Position numbers and translations under genes: made by a program. From Enoplolaimus lenunculus (lineage: Eukaryota > Nematoda > Enoplea > Enoplida > Thoracostomopsidae), in contig JASANG010003039.1 of NCBI GenBank assembly GCA_030248215.1, positions 62,001-126,000 on the forward strand: a stretch of 64,000 nucleotides of DNA, written 5' to 3'. Positions within the stretch are counted from its first letter, which is position 1. Each line of letters begins with the position of its first letter. Shown here in pieces: positions 12,101 to 23,268 of the stretch. The notes beneath the pieces are model-generated. The model searched no databases, was not told where the DNA came from, and saw nothing but the letters and a program-made list of their open reading frames with translations.

Positions 12101-12350
12101 AACTATTGGGTAACGTTTTGTCTGCTTATACACCCAATATCGTTAACCAAAAATTGTGGTTGTCTGCTATTCTCATATAGCAGTCACTGTTTGTCCGCGA
12201 GTATCATATGATATTCGCTTTTTTGTCTGCCGATATGTCATACATTGTTTAACACTGTCCACACTGTTACTACATAGCTAGGATCTTGTACCAGCGAATA
12301 TCATATGATACTAGCAGACATTTGAATTTAGTATCATATGATCCAGGAGT
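12100..12350. repeat. Array of small hairpins and ATCATATGAT palindromes
   Basis: Inverted repeats follow one another: ATTGGGT/ACCCAAT (12105-12138, enclosing GTAACG/CGTTAAC), CTGCTAT/ATAGCAG (12163-12182), and a 22-base near-perfect palindrome at 12197-12218 built around ATCATATGAT. The same decamer recurs near 12300 and 12332. TTGTCTGC/TTGTCCGC motifs precede several hairpins. The stretch separates two coding-like regions of block B. Confidence 0.6.
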
Positions 12351-13685
12351 AGTAGAGACGCCTAGGAGAGGTAAAAGAAAAGGTAAACAAGCAAGGGCGC
12401 AAGGAGAGAGTAGCGGAAGTGCGACAGGCCGTGCTTCGGTCACACCGATGAGAATGATTTGGAACGTGCTGAATTTCGATGCATATCAAAGAGGGCAGGT
12501 TCCACAGTTGCCGGCAGAAACAAGGTCGACGGCGGAAGGGTCACCGTTCCTGGAGCCGGAGACGAGACCACCGCCGCCAAATCCATTACCAAAATGATTT
12601 CACTGGGCGGAGATGGTCCCGTCCCCGCCTTCGGTAAACGACCCTTCGGTCGAGTATCGTTCGTTGTTGAATTTGGAAGAAGCAATAAAAGGGATATAGA
12701 GGAAAAGCAGCAAGGAGATAAGGAGACGATAGAAGCTTTGTGGGCCGGCTTGACGGGGATGTACCCGGCGGGCGGATTTGGAATACCGGATGTGGAGAGC
12801 GCGTACGCGGGAATGACGGCGAGAATACGCGATGTAGAGCAAAATTGGACACAAAGGAAAGAGGCGGATATAGAAAGGATGGAGTTGGAACGGAAGTTGC
12901 GGGTATATCAAGAATTTACAGTAGGGGCTATGAGGGATCTATTGGGTTACGCGGAGTGCTTGTCACGTGAAAGGAGCCGGGTAACCCATTTAGAGCGCGT
13001 GCAGACCACAGCTGTAGACAAGCGGCAGCGGGCGCATGAGCATATATCAGGGGCAGAAGATTTGGTAAAGAGGACGGAGGAGATGCTAAAGGAAAGGGAA
13101 AAGGAAAATAAGGAAACGGAAACAAAATTAAAAAAGGCGATGGATGAAATTATGACGTTGCTGGGCGAAAAGAGACAGCTGGAAAATCAGCTGCGGGAGT
13201 CGAGCAAGGTCCTGGTGCAAAAGAGCGGGAAACGGAGGGAAGTTGAGGAGGTGCAATCGGTGTCGTCGGCGGAAGAGGATACGGTACAACGGAAAGGGGT
13301 GTTAAAACGGCAGAGGTCGGCGACGCCGGGCAGGGTACCAAAAGCAGTACGCTTGGAAGTAATGTCAGAAGAGGAGTCGGCGGGAGCGACGGCTGTAATA
13401 GCGGTCGAGCCGAAAGCAGCGGCAGCACCAAGTCGGCGAGCCGCGGTGTCAGGTGGGAAGAAATCACCGACGCGGCGCAGTAGGGCGAAAGATCCGGCGT
13501 GGAGGGTGCCGAAAATAGGAAGGGGCATTGTGGCGTTCCGGATATGGGTATTGTGTCATCAGGCCACTTTTTGCCGGTGTACAAAGGAGGGTACCAATTC
13601 AGGTTGCAGTCGGATTATTTTCAGGCAAATGAAAATCCGCAGAAACCAGATCTGTCGTTACCGGGAGACTTGTTGGAGAAGCTAG
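12286..13685 (+). pseudogene. Coiled-coil protein region, block B
   Basis: Unrecognised protein with a long predicted coiled coil, roughly 12690-13250, rich in Glu, Lys, Arg and Gln with heptad spacing. A basic Ser/Pro/Arg-rich tail with likely nuclear-localisation clusters follows (KRQRSATPGR, SPTRRSRAK). A structural or Gag-like multimerising role is conceivable but not shown. Codon use is like the rest of block B. Confidence 0.4.
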
Positions 13686-14671
13686 CGTACCATTGGGCGG
13701 TAGCAGTATTGAGGGCGTACGAATTTTATCTGCGCAGAGAGGCCACGATCGATGAATGGATGGAGTGCCTCAACTACGCGGAACGGGGTCTGGCAGCATG
13801 CGTATTCAGGATGCTAGATATAGTGCCAGAAACTTAACAGGCATTAATGAAATGGTTCGCGCGGGTGATTAGAGAGGTGGCAGCCCGGGCGATAACGGCG
13901 CGAAACACGTGGTTCGGCAGGGCTCCGCCAGATTTTTTCTTACCGCTATCGTCGCATGTGATTATGCAATTGTTTGATAAATCACAGGACGAAGGGGTCA
14001 AGCGGAGCAGAACGTTAATTACGTGTCGAGTTTACCAAAACCAACGGTATTGGAAGCTGAGGCGGAATTTCGAGAAGGATAACTTGTGGGCAATGCGCGC
14101 AACGAATCCGAAGGAACGAGCGGATAGAAAGGAGAGGTTGCGCTGGTTGCAGGCGGAGGTAGCAAGGGGGACGGAGAGGCAGTTCTCCATGGATACGGTG
14201 AAGGCGGCGGCAAGGCTGTTTCAGCACTTTAACAGGACCTTCACGTATCCGCCGGAGAGGAAGGAAACAGAGTTGCCGGAGTTGACGTTACCGGAAGAAA
14301 CTCGGCGATCCATGATGAAAATGGTGGAGAACTTCACAAAGAAGGAAACGGAGAAATTAACGAGGATCGTGGAGACGAACAAGAAGGCTTTGGAAATGTG
14401 TCGAGGCCGCTTGCTAGAGGAGCGACGGGCAGCGTCGAGTGCAGAACCGATGGAGGTACAGGAACAGGGACAGCCGCAGCCGAGTACGAGTGGAGAACCG
14501 ACGCAGGCAGAAACACAAGCTCGTGCTGAGGCGGGGGAAGTGGTAGCACGGCAGGCTCAGCCTGGAACAAGCAGAGAGCCTGTGGTGAGAGTGGCGCGTA
14601 TGGAACCAGGAACGGAAGGGGCGCGAAGCGTGACTCAGCCGGCGGAGAGATTGTGGAAAGTCAGTTGGTAA
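13499..14671 (+). pseudogene. Unrecognised helical protein region, block B
   Basis: The first part (about 13560-13835) looks like a compact helical domain: LPGDLLEKLAYHWAVAVLRA, then YEFYLRR and WMECLNYAERGLAACVF. The second (13847-14671) is basic and helical, followed by a Gln/Glu/Pro/Ala-rich tail. No known domain was recognised. A Gag-like capsid role would fit position and size, but I see no CCHC knuckle or other signature. Confidence 0.38.
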
Positions 14672-14727
14672 CGGAATAGATCAGTGAGGAGGAGATTGAG
14701 TCGGTACCGGATGATGACATACAGGAA

Positions 14728-15488
14728 GTGACGCCGAAAAAGGGGTCAAAGGAATGGAAGGAAGCGACCGGGAAACGCAAAGGAAAAGGAAAGAGCAAGG
14801 TATCGACGCGGGAATCAGGAACGGAGACACCGCAGTCGAGCGTGGGCGCGGGGGAAAAGCTGATGTCTCCCTGGCGGTCTCCAAGGATACAGGAACAGGA
14901 AGGTAGGTCACGAGAAGAGTTCTGGGAGCAATTGCAGCGGTTGGCGGTACCACCACCATTACCACCACCGGCACCAGCACCGGCGCCACCACCAGTGTCG
15001 CGGGATCCAGGGATAAGTGAGCGGGTACATACGGGTGCAAAATGCGGCAGGCGAGTAAGAAATGGAGATTCGATCCAAAGACGCACAGAGTAGCCTCGCA
15101 ACGACGCGCCGCGGAAAGGGGCAGGGGTCGAGGCTATGTGCGTCCGGCATCGGGCTCAGTATCGAGGAGGATTGGACTGAGACAAGCGAATCCGGTGTAT
15201 GATTCGTCAGCCGTGTATGCAAGTACAGCAACAGGGTCGTACGGTCCGATTTCGGGAAGCCAGGCGATAGGCGTGAGTCCACCCGTGGAATCGGCAACGA
15301 TACGGCATCAGATCCGGCAAGTGCCGGTGGAGCAGTATCAGGGAACGGTTGGCGGCTATGTGGATCAATCGCAGGTTGGCGACGATCGACACTATTACCG
15401 GCGTCAAGTGAAAACGGTGCGGCAGCGAATCAACAAGATTCGACGTGCGCATCGGCAGCAGCAGCCGCAATCGACGGCACAACCGTAA
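14728..15488 (+). pseudogene. Low-complexity basic and proline-rich region, block B
   Basis: Starts with a Lys/Gly-rich segment (KRKGKGKSKVSTRE), then a Pro/Ala-rich run near 14950-14997, then a basic GRGRG motif near 15118-15140 and a Tyr/Gln/Arg-rich tail. RG-rich segments often bind nucleic acid; that is only an inference here. It is the last coding-like part of block B before the minisatellite. Confidence 0.35.
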
Positions 15489-15780
15489 GGAAGACAGTTT
15501 GTGACGCAGGAAGAGGTGGACGCTTACTATGGACAAGCGCCGACGATGCAAAGCCGACATTGTAAAGGACGTTATCGGTGGAGGGGTATGTTAGTTGTTC
15601 AGGGTCAGGGACGCTTGGATGGAGAAGAAATGGACTAATTGTGGAAGTTCGAAGTGCTGGTTACGGGTACGCTTGATCGGATGGATAGACTTTATTAGGG
15701 GCAGGGTGTGGATACGCTGTGGTCGATGGATGGTGGTTGTTATTGTGGGACGCAACGACTGGCTAGGTCTTGGGTCGACG
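15489..15780. other. Spacer before the minisatellite
   Basis: G-rich, no gene recognised. It joins the end of block B to the repeat array that starts at about 15781. Confidence 0.4.
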
Positions 15781-18700
15781 TTATGTGGCTCGAAAAACGC
15801 TGCGCAAAAAACACTTTCCCAAAATCCCGAGCTAAAAACGCTGCGCAAAAAACACTTTCCCAAAATTCCGAGCGGAAAGCGCTGCACATAAAATCCCAAT
15901 TTTCCAAAATCCCGAGCGAAAAACGTTGCACCCAAAATTCCAATTTCCCAAAATCCCGATCGAAAAACGCTGCGCCCAAAATCCCAATTTCCCGAGTAAT
16001 ATCCGAATTTCCAAAAAACCTTACCGAAAAACGCTGCTGCGCCCAAAATCCCAAAGTCCCAAAATCCCGAGCGAAAAACGCTGCGCCCAAAATCCCGAGC
16101 GAAAAACGCTGCGCCCAAAATCCCAATGTCCCAAAATCCCGAGCGAAAAACGCTGCGCACAAAATCCCGAGCGAAAAACGCTGCGCCCAAAATCCCGAGC
16201 GAAAAACGCTGCGCAAAAACACTTTCCCAAAATCCCGAGCGAAAAGCGCTGCGCCCAAAATCCCAATTTCCCAAAATTCCAATTACCCAAAATCCCGAGC
16301 GAAAAACGCTGCGCCCAAAATCCCAATTTCCCAAAATCCCGAGCGAAAAACGCTGCGCCCAAAATCCCAATTTCCCAAAATTCCAATTACCTAAAATCCC
16401 GAGCGAAAAACGCTGCGCCCAAAATCCCAATTTTCCAAAATCCCAAGCGAAAAGCGCTGCACCAAAAATCCCAATTTCCCAAAATCCCGAGCGAAAAACG
16501 CTGCGCAAAAAACACTTTCCCAAAATCCCGAGCGAAAAGCGCTGCGCATAAAATCCCAATTTTCCAAAATCCCGAGCGAAAAACGCTCCGCAAAAAACAC
16601 TTTCCCAAAATCCCGAGCGAAAAACGCTGCGCAAAAAACACTTTCCCAAAATTCCGAGCGAAAAGCGCTGTGCATAAAATCCCAATTTTCCAAAATCCCG
16701 ATCGAAAAACGCTGCGCCCAAAATCGTAATTTCCCTGGTAATATCCCTATTTCCCGATATTCCCAATTTCCCAAAATCCCAATTTCCCAAAATCCCGAGC
16801 GAAAAACGCTGCGACCAAAATCCCAATTTCCTGGGTGATATCTGAATTTCCCAAAATCCCTATTTCCCAAAATCCCGAGCGAAAAACGCTGCGCCCAAAA
16901 TCCCAATTTCCCAAAATTTCAATTACCCAAAATCACGAGCGAAAAACGCTGCGCCCAAAATCCCAATTTTCCAAAATCCCGATCGAAAAACGCTGCGCCC
17001 AAAATCGTAATTTCCCTGGTAATATCCCTATTTCCCGATATTCCCAATTTCCCAAAATCCCAATTTCCCAAAATCCCGAGCGAAAAACGCTGCGACCAAA
17101 ATCCCAATTTCCTGGGTGATATCTGAATTTCCCAAAATCCCTATTTCCCAAAATCCCGAGCGAAAAACGCTGCGCCCAAAATCCCAATTTCCCAAAATTT
17201 CAATTACCCAAAATCCCGAGCGAAAAACGCTGCGCCCAAAATCCCAATTTTCCAAAATCCCGAGCGAAAAGCGCTGGACCAAAAACCCCAATTTCCCAAA
17301 ATCCCGAGCGAAAAACGCTGCGCCCAAAATCCCAATTTCCCAAAATCCCGAGCGAAAAACGCTGCGCCCAAAATTCCGAGCGAAAAACGCTGCGCCCAAA
17401 ATCCCAATTTCCCAAAATCCCGAGCGAAAGACGCTGCGCCCAAAATCCCAATTTCCCAAAATTCCAATTACCTAAAATCCCGAGCGAAAAACGCTGCGCC
17501 CAAAATCCCAATTTTCCAAAATCCCAAGCGAAAAGCGCTGCACCAAAAATCCAATTTCCCAAAATACCGAGCGAAAAACGCTGCGCAAAAAACACTTTCC
17601 CAAAATCCCGAGCGAAAAGCGCTGCGCATAAAATCCCAATTTTCCAAAATCCCGAGCGAAAAACGCTCCGCAAAAAACACTTTCCCAAAATCCCGAGCGA
17701 AAAACGCTGCGCAAAAAACACTTTCCCAAAATTCCGAGCGAAAAGCGCTGTGCATAAAATCCCAATTTTCCAAAATCCCGATCGAAAAACGCTGCGCCCA
17801 AAATCGTAATTTCCCTGGTAATATCCCTATTTCCCGATATTCCCAATTTCCCAAAATCCCAATTTCCCAAAATCCCGAGCGAAAAACGCTGCGACCAAAA
17901 TCCCAATTTCCTGGGTGATATCTGAATTTCCCAAAATCCCTATTTCCCAAAATCCCGAGCGAAAAACGCTGCGCCCAAAATCCCAATTTCCCAAAATTTC
18001 AATTACCCAAAATCACGAGCGAAAAACGCTGCGCCCAAAATCCCAATTTTCCAAAATCCCGATCGAAAAACGCTGCGCCCAAAATCGTAATTTCCCTGGT
18101 AATATCCCTATTTCCCGATATTCCCAATTTCCCAAAATCCCAATTTCCCAAAATCCCGAGCGAAAAACGCTGCGACAAAAATCCCAATTTCCTGGGTGAT
18201 ATCTGAATTTCCCAAAATCCCTATTTCCCAAAATCCCGAGCGAAAAACGCTGCGCCCAAAATCCCAATTTCCCAAAATTTCAATTACCCAAAATCCCGAG
18301 CGAAAAACGCTGCGCCCAAAATCCCAATTTTCCAAAATCCCGAGCGAAAAGCGCTGGACCAAAAACCCCAATTTCCCAAAATCCCGAGCGAAAAACGCTG
18401 CGCCCAAAATCCCAATGTCCAAAAATCCCGAGCGAAAAACGCTGCGCCCAAAATCCCGAGCGAAAAACGCTGCGCCCAAAATCCCAATTTCCCAAAATCC
18501 CGAGCGAAAAACGCTGCGCCCAAAATCCCAATTTCCCAAAATTCCAATTACCTAAAATCCCGAGCGAAAAACGCTGCGCCCAAAATCCCAATTTTCCAAA
18601 ATCCCAAGCGAAAAGCGCTGCACCAAAAATCCAATTTTCCAAAATCCCGATCGAAAAACGCTGCGCCCAAAATCGTAATTTCCCTGGTAATATCCCTATT

Positions 18701-19390
18701 TCCCGATATTCCCAATTTCCCAAAATCCCAATTTCCCAAAATCCCGAGCGAAAAACGCTGCGACCAAAATCCCAATTTCCTGGGTGATATCTGAATTTCC
18801 CAAAATCCCTATTTCCCAAAATCCCGAGCGAAAAACGCTGCGCCCAAAATCCCAATTTCCCAAAATTTCAATTACCCAAAATCCCGAGCGAAAAACGCTG
18901 CGCCCAAAATCCCAATTTTCCAAAATCCCGAGCGAAAAGCGCTGGACCAAAAACCCCAATTTCCCAAAATCCCGAGCGAAAAACGCTGCGCCCAAAATCC
19001 CAATGTCCAAAAATCCCGAGCGAAAAACGCTGCGCCCAAAATCCCGAGCGAAAAACGCTGGACCAAAAATCCCAATTTCCCAAAATCCCGAGCGAAAAAC
19101 GCTGCGCCCAAAATCCGATTACCCAAAATCCCGAGCGAAAAACGCTGCGCCCAAAATCCAATTACCCAAAATCCCGAGTGAAAAACGCTGCGCCCAAAAT
19201 CCCAATTTTCCAAAATCCAGAGCGAAAAGCGCTGCGCCAAAAATCCCAATTTCCCAAAATCCCGAGCGAAAAACGCTGCGACCAAAATCCAATTTCCCAA
19301 AATCCCGAGCGAGAAACGCTGCCCCAAAATCCCAATTTCCCGGCTAATATCCGAATTTTCTAAAATCCCAATTTCCCGGGTAATATCCTC
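15781..19390. repeat. 3.6-kb minisatellite with hairpin-forming units
   Basis: Built from 8-base words CCCAAAAT and CCCAATTT plus a 20-base word CCCGAGCGAAAAACGCTGCG, giving common periods of 28 and 44. The 20-mer holds the inverted repeat AGCG-AAAAA-CGCT. The units contain almost no TAA, TAG or TGA in any frame, so long open frames up to about 411 codons appear on both strands. They have no Met-start logic or domain and should not be taken as genes. A few units carry ACACTTT or GATAT-rich variants. Confidence 0.95.
16380..18620. repeat. 1,080-bp higher-order duplication inside the minisatellite
   Basis: The segment near 16441-17520 recurs at 17521-18600 with a constant offset of about 1,080 and only a handful of differences. 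The marker TTCCCTGGTAATATCCC lies at about 16731, 17012, 17811, 18092 and 18680. This points to a recent unequal-exchange or replication-slippage event of a whole block. Confidence 0.85.
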
Positions 19391-19394
19391 GGAT

Positions 19395-19515
19395 TAGTGA
19401 TGGGCATCGGATATTTTTTCATATCCGGATATCCGGCAATTCTTGCCGGATATTTATCCGGATATCCGTATATATCCGGATATACAGATATCCGAAATGA
19501 AATTTTCTATTTCGG
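19395..19515. mobile_element. hAT-like transposon terminus with GGATATCC repeats
   Basis: The sequence TAGTGATGGGCATCGG at 19395 looks like a hAT terminal inverted repeat. It is followed by many overlapping palindromes of ATATCCGGATAT type. Similar TTCGGATAT/ATCCGGATA clusters lie at 21130-21215 and may be the other end. The interior (19548-19680) is related to sequence in reverse orientation at 48690-48815. Boundaries are uncertain because another element overlaps. Confidence 0.45.
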
Positions 19516-19914
19516 ATATCCGAAACTCGATTTTGTTTTTTTGAGTTTCTGAACCTCAATTTTCGTTTCTTAAGCACTTGTTTTAACTTGTTGCTCTAAA
19601 GGAAGTACCCTGACCCTAAAACAAATTGATATGAGCATAAAAGATACAATTCTAAAAATCTGTATTTATTATGCCTCACACAAAAAAGTATTTCTGAATT
19701 TATTCAGAAAAGTGTTCTCTGTGGCAAATCTGAAAAGATTTGCTGATATTTAAGACAATTTTTCTAAAAATATCTGGAAAACGTTTTTCAAAACGTTTTT
19801 TGAAAACATTTCTGTTATAATAGAAAATACTTTTCAAGTGCCCCTTGCTAATCATATTTCTCAAATGTAAGAAATGTTTTCTTAAATACCAGAAATATTA
19901 TTTTGAGTGCAGTA

Positions 19915-21928
19915 CTGTAGTGACCGTACCCATTTTGAGTCCCAATCAATAGGAGTCCGTATCCCTAATAAGAGTCCGTAAGCACATAGAGTCCCTAAGC
20001 CCTAATTAGACTCCATGTCAAAATTGTAGCGCATAAATGAATCCAGGACGAAATATATATAAGTAACGAAGGGTCGCGGAGCGTGAGTTAAAATAAATAA
20101 CAGTCCGTAACCGAATAACAGGGGGTAACCTCTGGAGGGCTCAAATAAATATCAGTCCCACCTCTTATTCGGGTCACTCACTAGTCACTGCAGCACCTCA
20201 ATAGTTCTGGGTATTCAGTTTAGAAGATTGCTGCAGACTACTAAATAAATACTTGCGTTGACAACTTAAAATTGAGTTGATTTGGCTTGTCCGTTGTCTT
20301 ATTTAAACCACTGCAATAGAGATTCAATCGAATATAACCCTTCCCTCGAACTATATATACTTGAATCGTTTTAGGTCCAAGAACAAAGAACCAAACTGAA
20401 ATACACTTACGCTAAGTCGTACAAACATCAACCCATGTTACTTATCCTGGTGTCGCGCTTTCAGCAGCGGATCCAGAACTTTGTAAATGGGCGGGATGGT
20501 AAATGTTTTGAAACGCAATTTTTCACCAAAAAATTTTCATAGCGGGAAAATTAAAAGGTAGGACCCTATGTTATAACGAAAGTATTATGATGAGAGGGCA
20601 CATTGTAAAGGTAATGAATGGCCATATCATTTTATCACAAAAAATTTATGTGGGGAGTGGGGACAAATTGTAAGGTAGGGTGCTTAGACATTTTTCTTAT
20701 CCGGCCCGGATATCCGGTGTTCATCTGTAGTCTATAACTTACTGTTCTCAGTAAACTTGCTATCATCATTCTAGGATATATACACAAAGTGTTAACTCAG
20801 AAAAACTTTGTGTTAAATAAAACCGCTAAAACGTCCCAGAGGTAAATAAGCGTTGCATTGAATTTCCATATAATGCTAGACCTGTGTGAAACCCAGCCGT
20901 ATATCGAATTCTACAGAAACTCAGGCCAATGTTACTTTTACGGCCGTAAAGGTTTCTATTATTACAATTTTTGCTTAAGAAATAAAGATTTTGAATCATC
21001 ATGGAACAATTGTGCAAGAATGTGGTTTAATATTCTGACTGAGGTTTTTGATACAGGATTTTTTCTTCAGCTCCAGCTAGTTTGGTGGTGAAACCATGCA
21101 AATTATTCCAAAAAAATTTCAGACAAAAGCATTTCGGATATTCGGATAGACGTTTCATTTCGGATACATATTCGGATATTTTTCATACCCCGATATCCAA
21201 ATATCCGGATAGAATTCGAAAATGAATCACGCTTGTCTACATTTATTGTCTGCATACTTGATTCAATGCAATAAAATTGTCATGTAGCTTGAAATTATTA
21301 GTATGACTAAAGTTCTGAACAAGATTTTTGTTCGAAACGACATCACCTGTTACTGTTAAATGTTTTATACTATTCGTTTCTTTATAAGCGCGCTAAAAAT
21401 AGTGGTGTCATATTGAATACATTCGCTTAAATTTTAGGCTCTACTTTAATAACGCAAGTTACTGTAAAAACCCGAATAAGACGGGAATGGCTAATATTTA
21501 TTTGGCCTCTCCAGAGGGTACCCCCTGTTACTGGATTACAGACTTATTTATTTTTAATCCACGCTCCGCCACTTTTCGTTCTTGATATGTATCCGGTACT
21601 GCAGCAACTATCCGTTGAATTAAACGTTTATATATGTCTTTTCCATAGCTTGAGTGATCATGCAAGGTTAAACTTTGGAATGTCGTTTCAAAATTTAAGT
21701 ACGCTTTAAAGTTTCGAACTCAAATTATTTGGTCCTGGAGTCATTTGTGTGCTACAATGGACTCTAATTAGGGGAGTCATTTATACGCTGCAATGGACTT
21801 TAATTAGGGTTTAGGGACTCTATCTGCTTTTAGTACGGACTTTGGTTAGAGATACGGACTCCTATTGATTGGGACTCAAAATGGGGATCCCCTCTTATTG
21901 CCCCACATTCTCTTATTGGTCGCTACAG
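19915..21928. mobile_element. Non-autonomous DNA transposon with long inverted arms, TA-flanked
   Basis: The ends CTGTAGTGACC (19915) and GGTCGCTACAG (to 21928) are inverted repeats, each flanked by TA. The arms stay homologous inward: the left arm to about 20172 and the right arm from about 21454, sharing ATTTTGAGTCCCAATCAATA and the AACAGGGGGTA block, with an extra 200 bp in the right arm. No transposase frame was found, so it is probably a MITE-like or composite element of a TA-targeting superfamily. Confidence 0.6.
20173..21453. other. Interior of the inverted-arm element, no gene
   Basis: No credible coding sequence. It contains GGATATCC-type motifs near 20700 and 21130-21215, related to the hAT-like terminus at 19395. 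Confidence 0.4.
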
Positions 21929-21932
21929 TAAA

Positions 21933-23158
21933 AGACTTCCATCAGGTCCTAAGTGCATACTTCTTTACTGGATACAGATAATCGCAGTACTTTGTATCAC
22001 AACATACATGACTACGAGCACGTTCGGAAACTGGCAGGGATCCTCACGACAATTTGAAACTGAATACGCTCGAAAATAACCTGCGATACCACAGAAATGA
22101 ATAAAAATTACGAAAACAGTACCACAACAGAAATCGAATACCGTAAACCGACTGTTGCTGAATAATTTTTAGAAAAATTTTACTTGAAATATTACCACCA
22201 TACGAATTTTTAGTACTTGCTTAACTGCTTATTATTTTGCCAAGCCTACGCAATGTGTAAAACTGAACCTGTGAGCGTAGAACCTATTTGTGTGGACGGG
22301 TAAAGCATACAAGTACACAACTTCTTCAGCACTATTCATCATACATGTCAACATGAGGTGTGTTTTTCTGTTTAAATTGAAAACTTAAACCAATATTTTA
22401 GAGAAATTTTGCGAAATTCATAAATTTCATTACTGCGTATTAGCAGCAAAAAACAGAAATTCTGTTAAAAACACCGCAGTGGATTCCGTTTACAACCTCC
22501 TTATACAAAGATATGAAACCAATTTCTCCAGAGTCAAACCATTTCAAAACACCAGAACTAAAGCATTCGTACAACAAGACGACGTGTATTTGAATTAAGC
22601 TGTGGTAACAAAAATAACACACCGAATAAATAAATTCACAACGACAACAACGACAACAACAAAAACACATTTCAATCCGTTTTAATCGCTGGTTTCATGA
22701 AATCAGGCAGTTTAGCTTCGATGCTAAAACGAAAAAAGACACATCTTATTAGCGGTTGAAGTCACAGATTAGCAGTAAGCAATCAAATAAGAGTCCATGT
22801 TCTCAAATGTGTACAGCACCTGCAGACAGTTTATGATATATTTTCAAACGAAATGCGTAAGAACTGCAGCACCAAAATTCAAAATTCGCAGTGTTAAAAC
22901 TATAAACCAACTTGTGAGGACTGCTGATATATAATGACGTGTATTTAAAAAAAGAAAGCCATGGCAAAACTACCAGCCTAATGACACTGGTTCGTGCAGC
23001 TCGTACAAAACTAAAGAAGTTTCAATGAAGCGGGATGAGGCAAAATAAGGTGACGTATGAGGAAATTTCATATGACGTTAAAGCGTGCTGTTGAGCAAAC
23101 TTTTTAGAAGTGAGGCAAAACCTTGCATTGACCCCGTTGGCTACGGATCGTCCAATTC
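21933..23158. other. 3' flank of the reticulon gene, no gene seen
   Basis: AT-rich sequence downstream of the reticulon stop codon; it should contain the 3' UTR. A possible ATTAAA signal on the minus strand lies near 22679. The short minus-strand open frame at 22440-22670 has no recognisable domain. Confidence 0.35.
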
Positions 23159-23268
23159 TTACTCAGCATAAACGCGCAAAAAGCGTTGTTGCAGAACGTC
23201 AATCTGTGCGTTAATTTCACTTTTGTGATTCGCATACAGTCTCGGAAACGTGAAAATGCTTATTAAAG
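23159..23268 (-). CDS. rtn: Reticulon terminal exon with stop codon
   Basis: Acceptor ATTTTAG|CTTTAA. It encodes LISIFTFPRLYANHKSEINA, matching LISLFSVPVIYERHQAQIDH, then QIDVLQQRFLRVYAE and TAA at 23161-23159. Vertebrate genes split this part into further exons; here it is one. Confidence 0.9.

Noticed and set aside
8000-15490. Polinton/Maverick element
   Set aside because: Integrase is present, but I see no protein-primed polymerase, packaging ATPase, adenovirus-type protease or long terminal inverted repeats.
15591-19363. Many long open frames (up to 411 codons) on both strands
   Set aside because: They are by-products of a stop-poor minisatellite; the translations are simple repeats (NPERKTLRPKSQFPKI on one strand, GFWAQRFSLGILGNWDF on the other).
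15781-19390. CRISPR-like array
   Set aside because: There are no unique spacers, the units intergrade, and the window is clearly animal DNA.
22440-22670. Minus-strand 76-codon open frame with a Cys-rich start
   Set aside because: The start is a GTC/GTT repeat translation; the rest matches no domain and lies beyond the reticulon stop codon.
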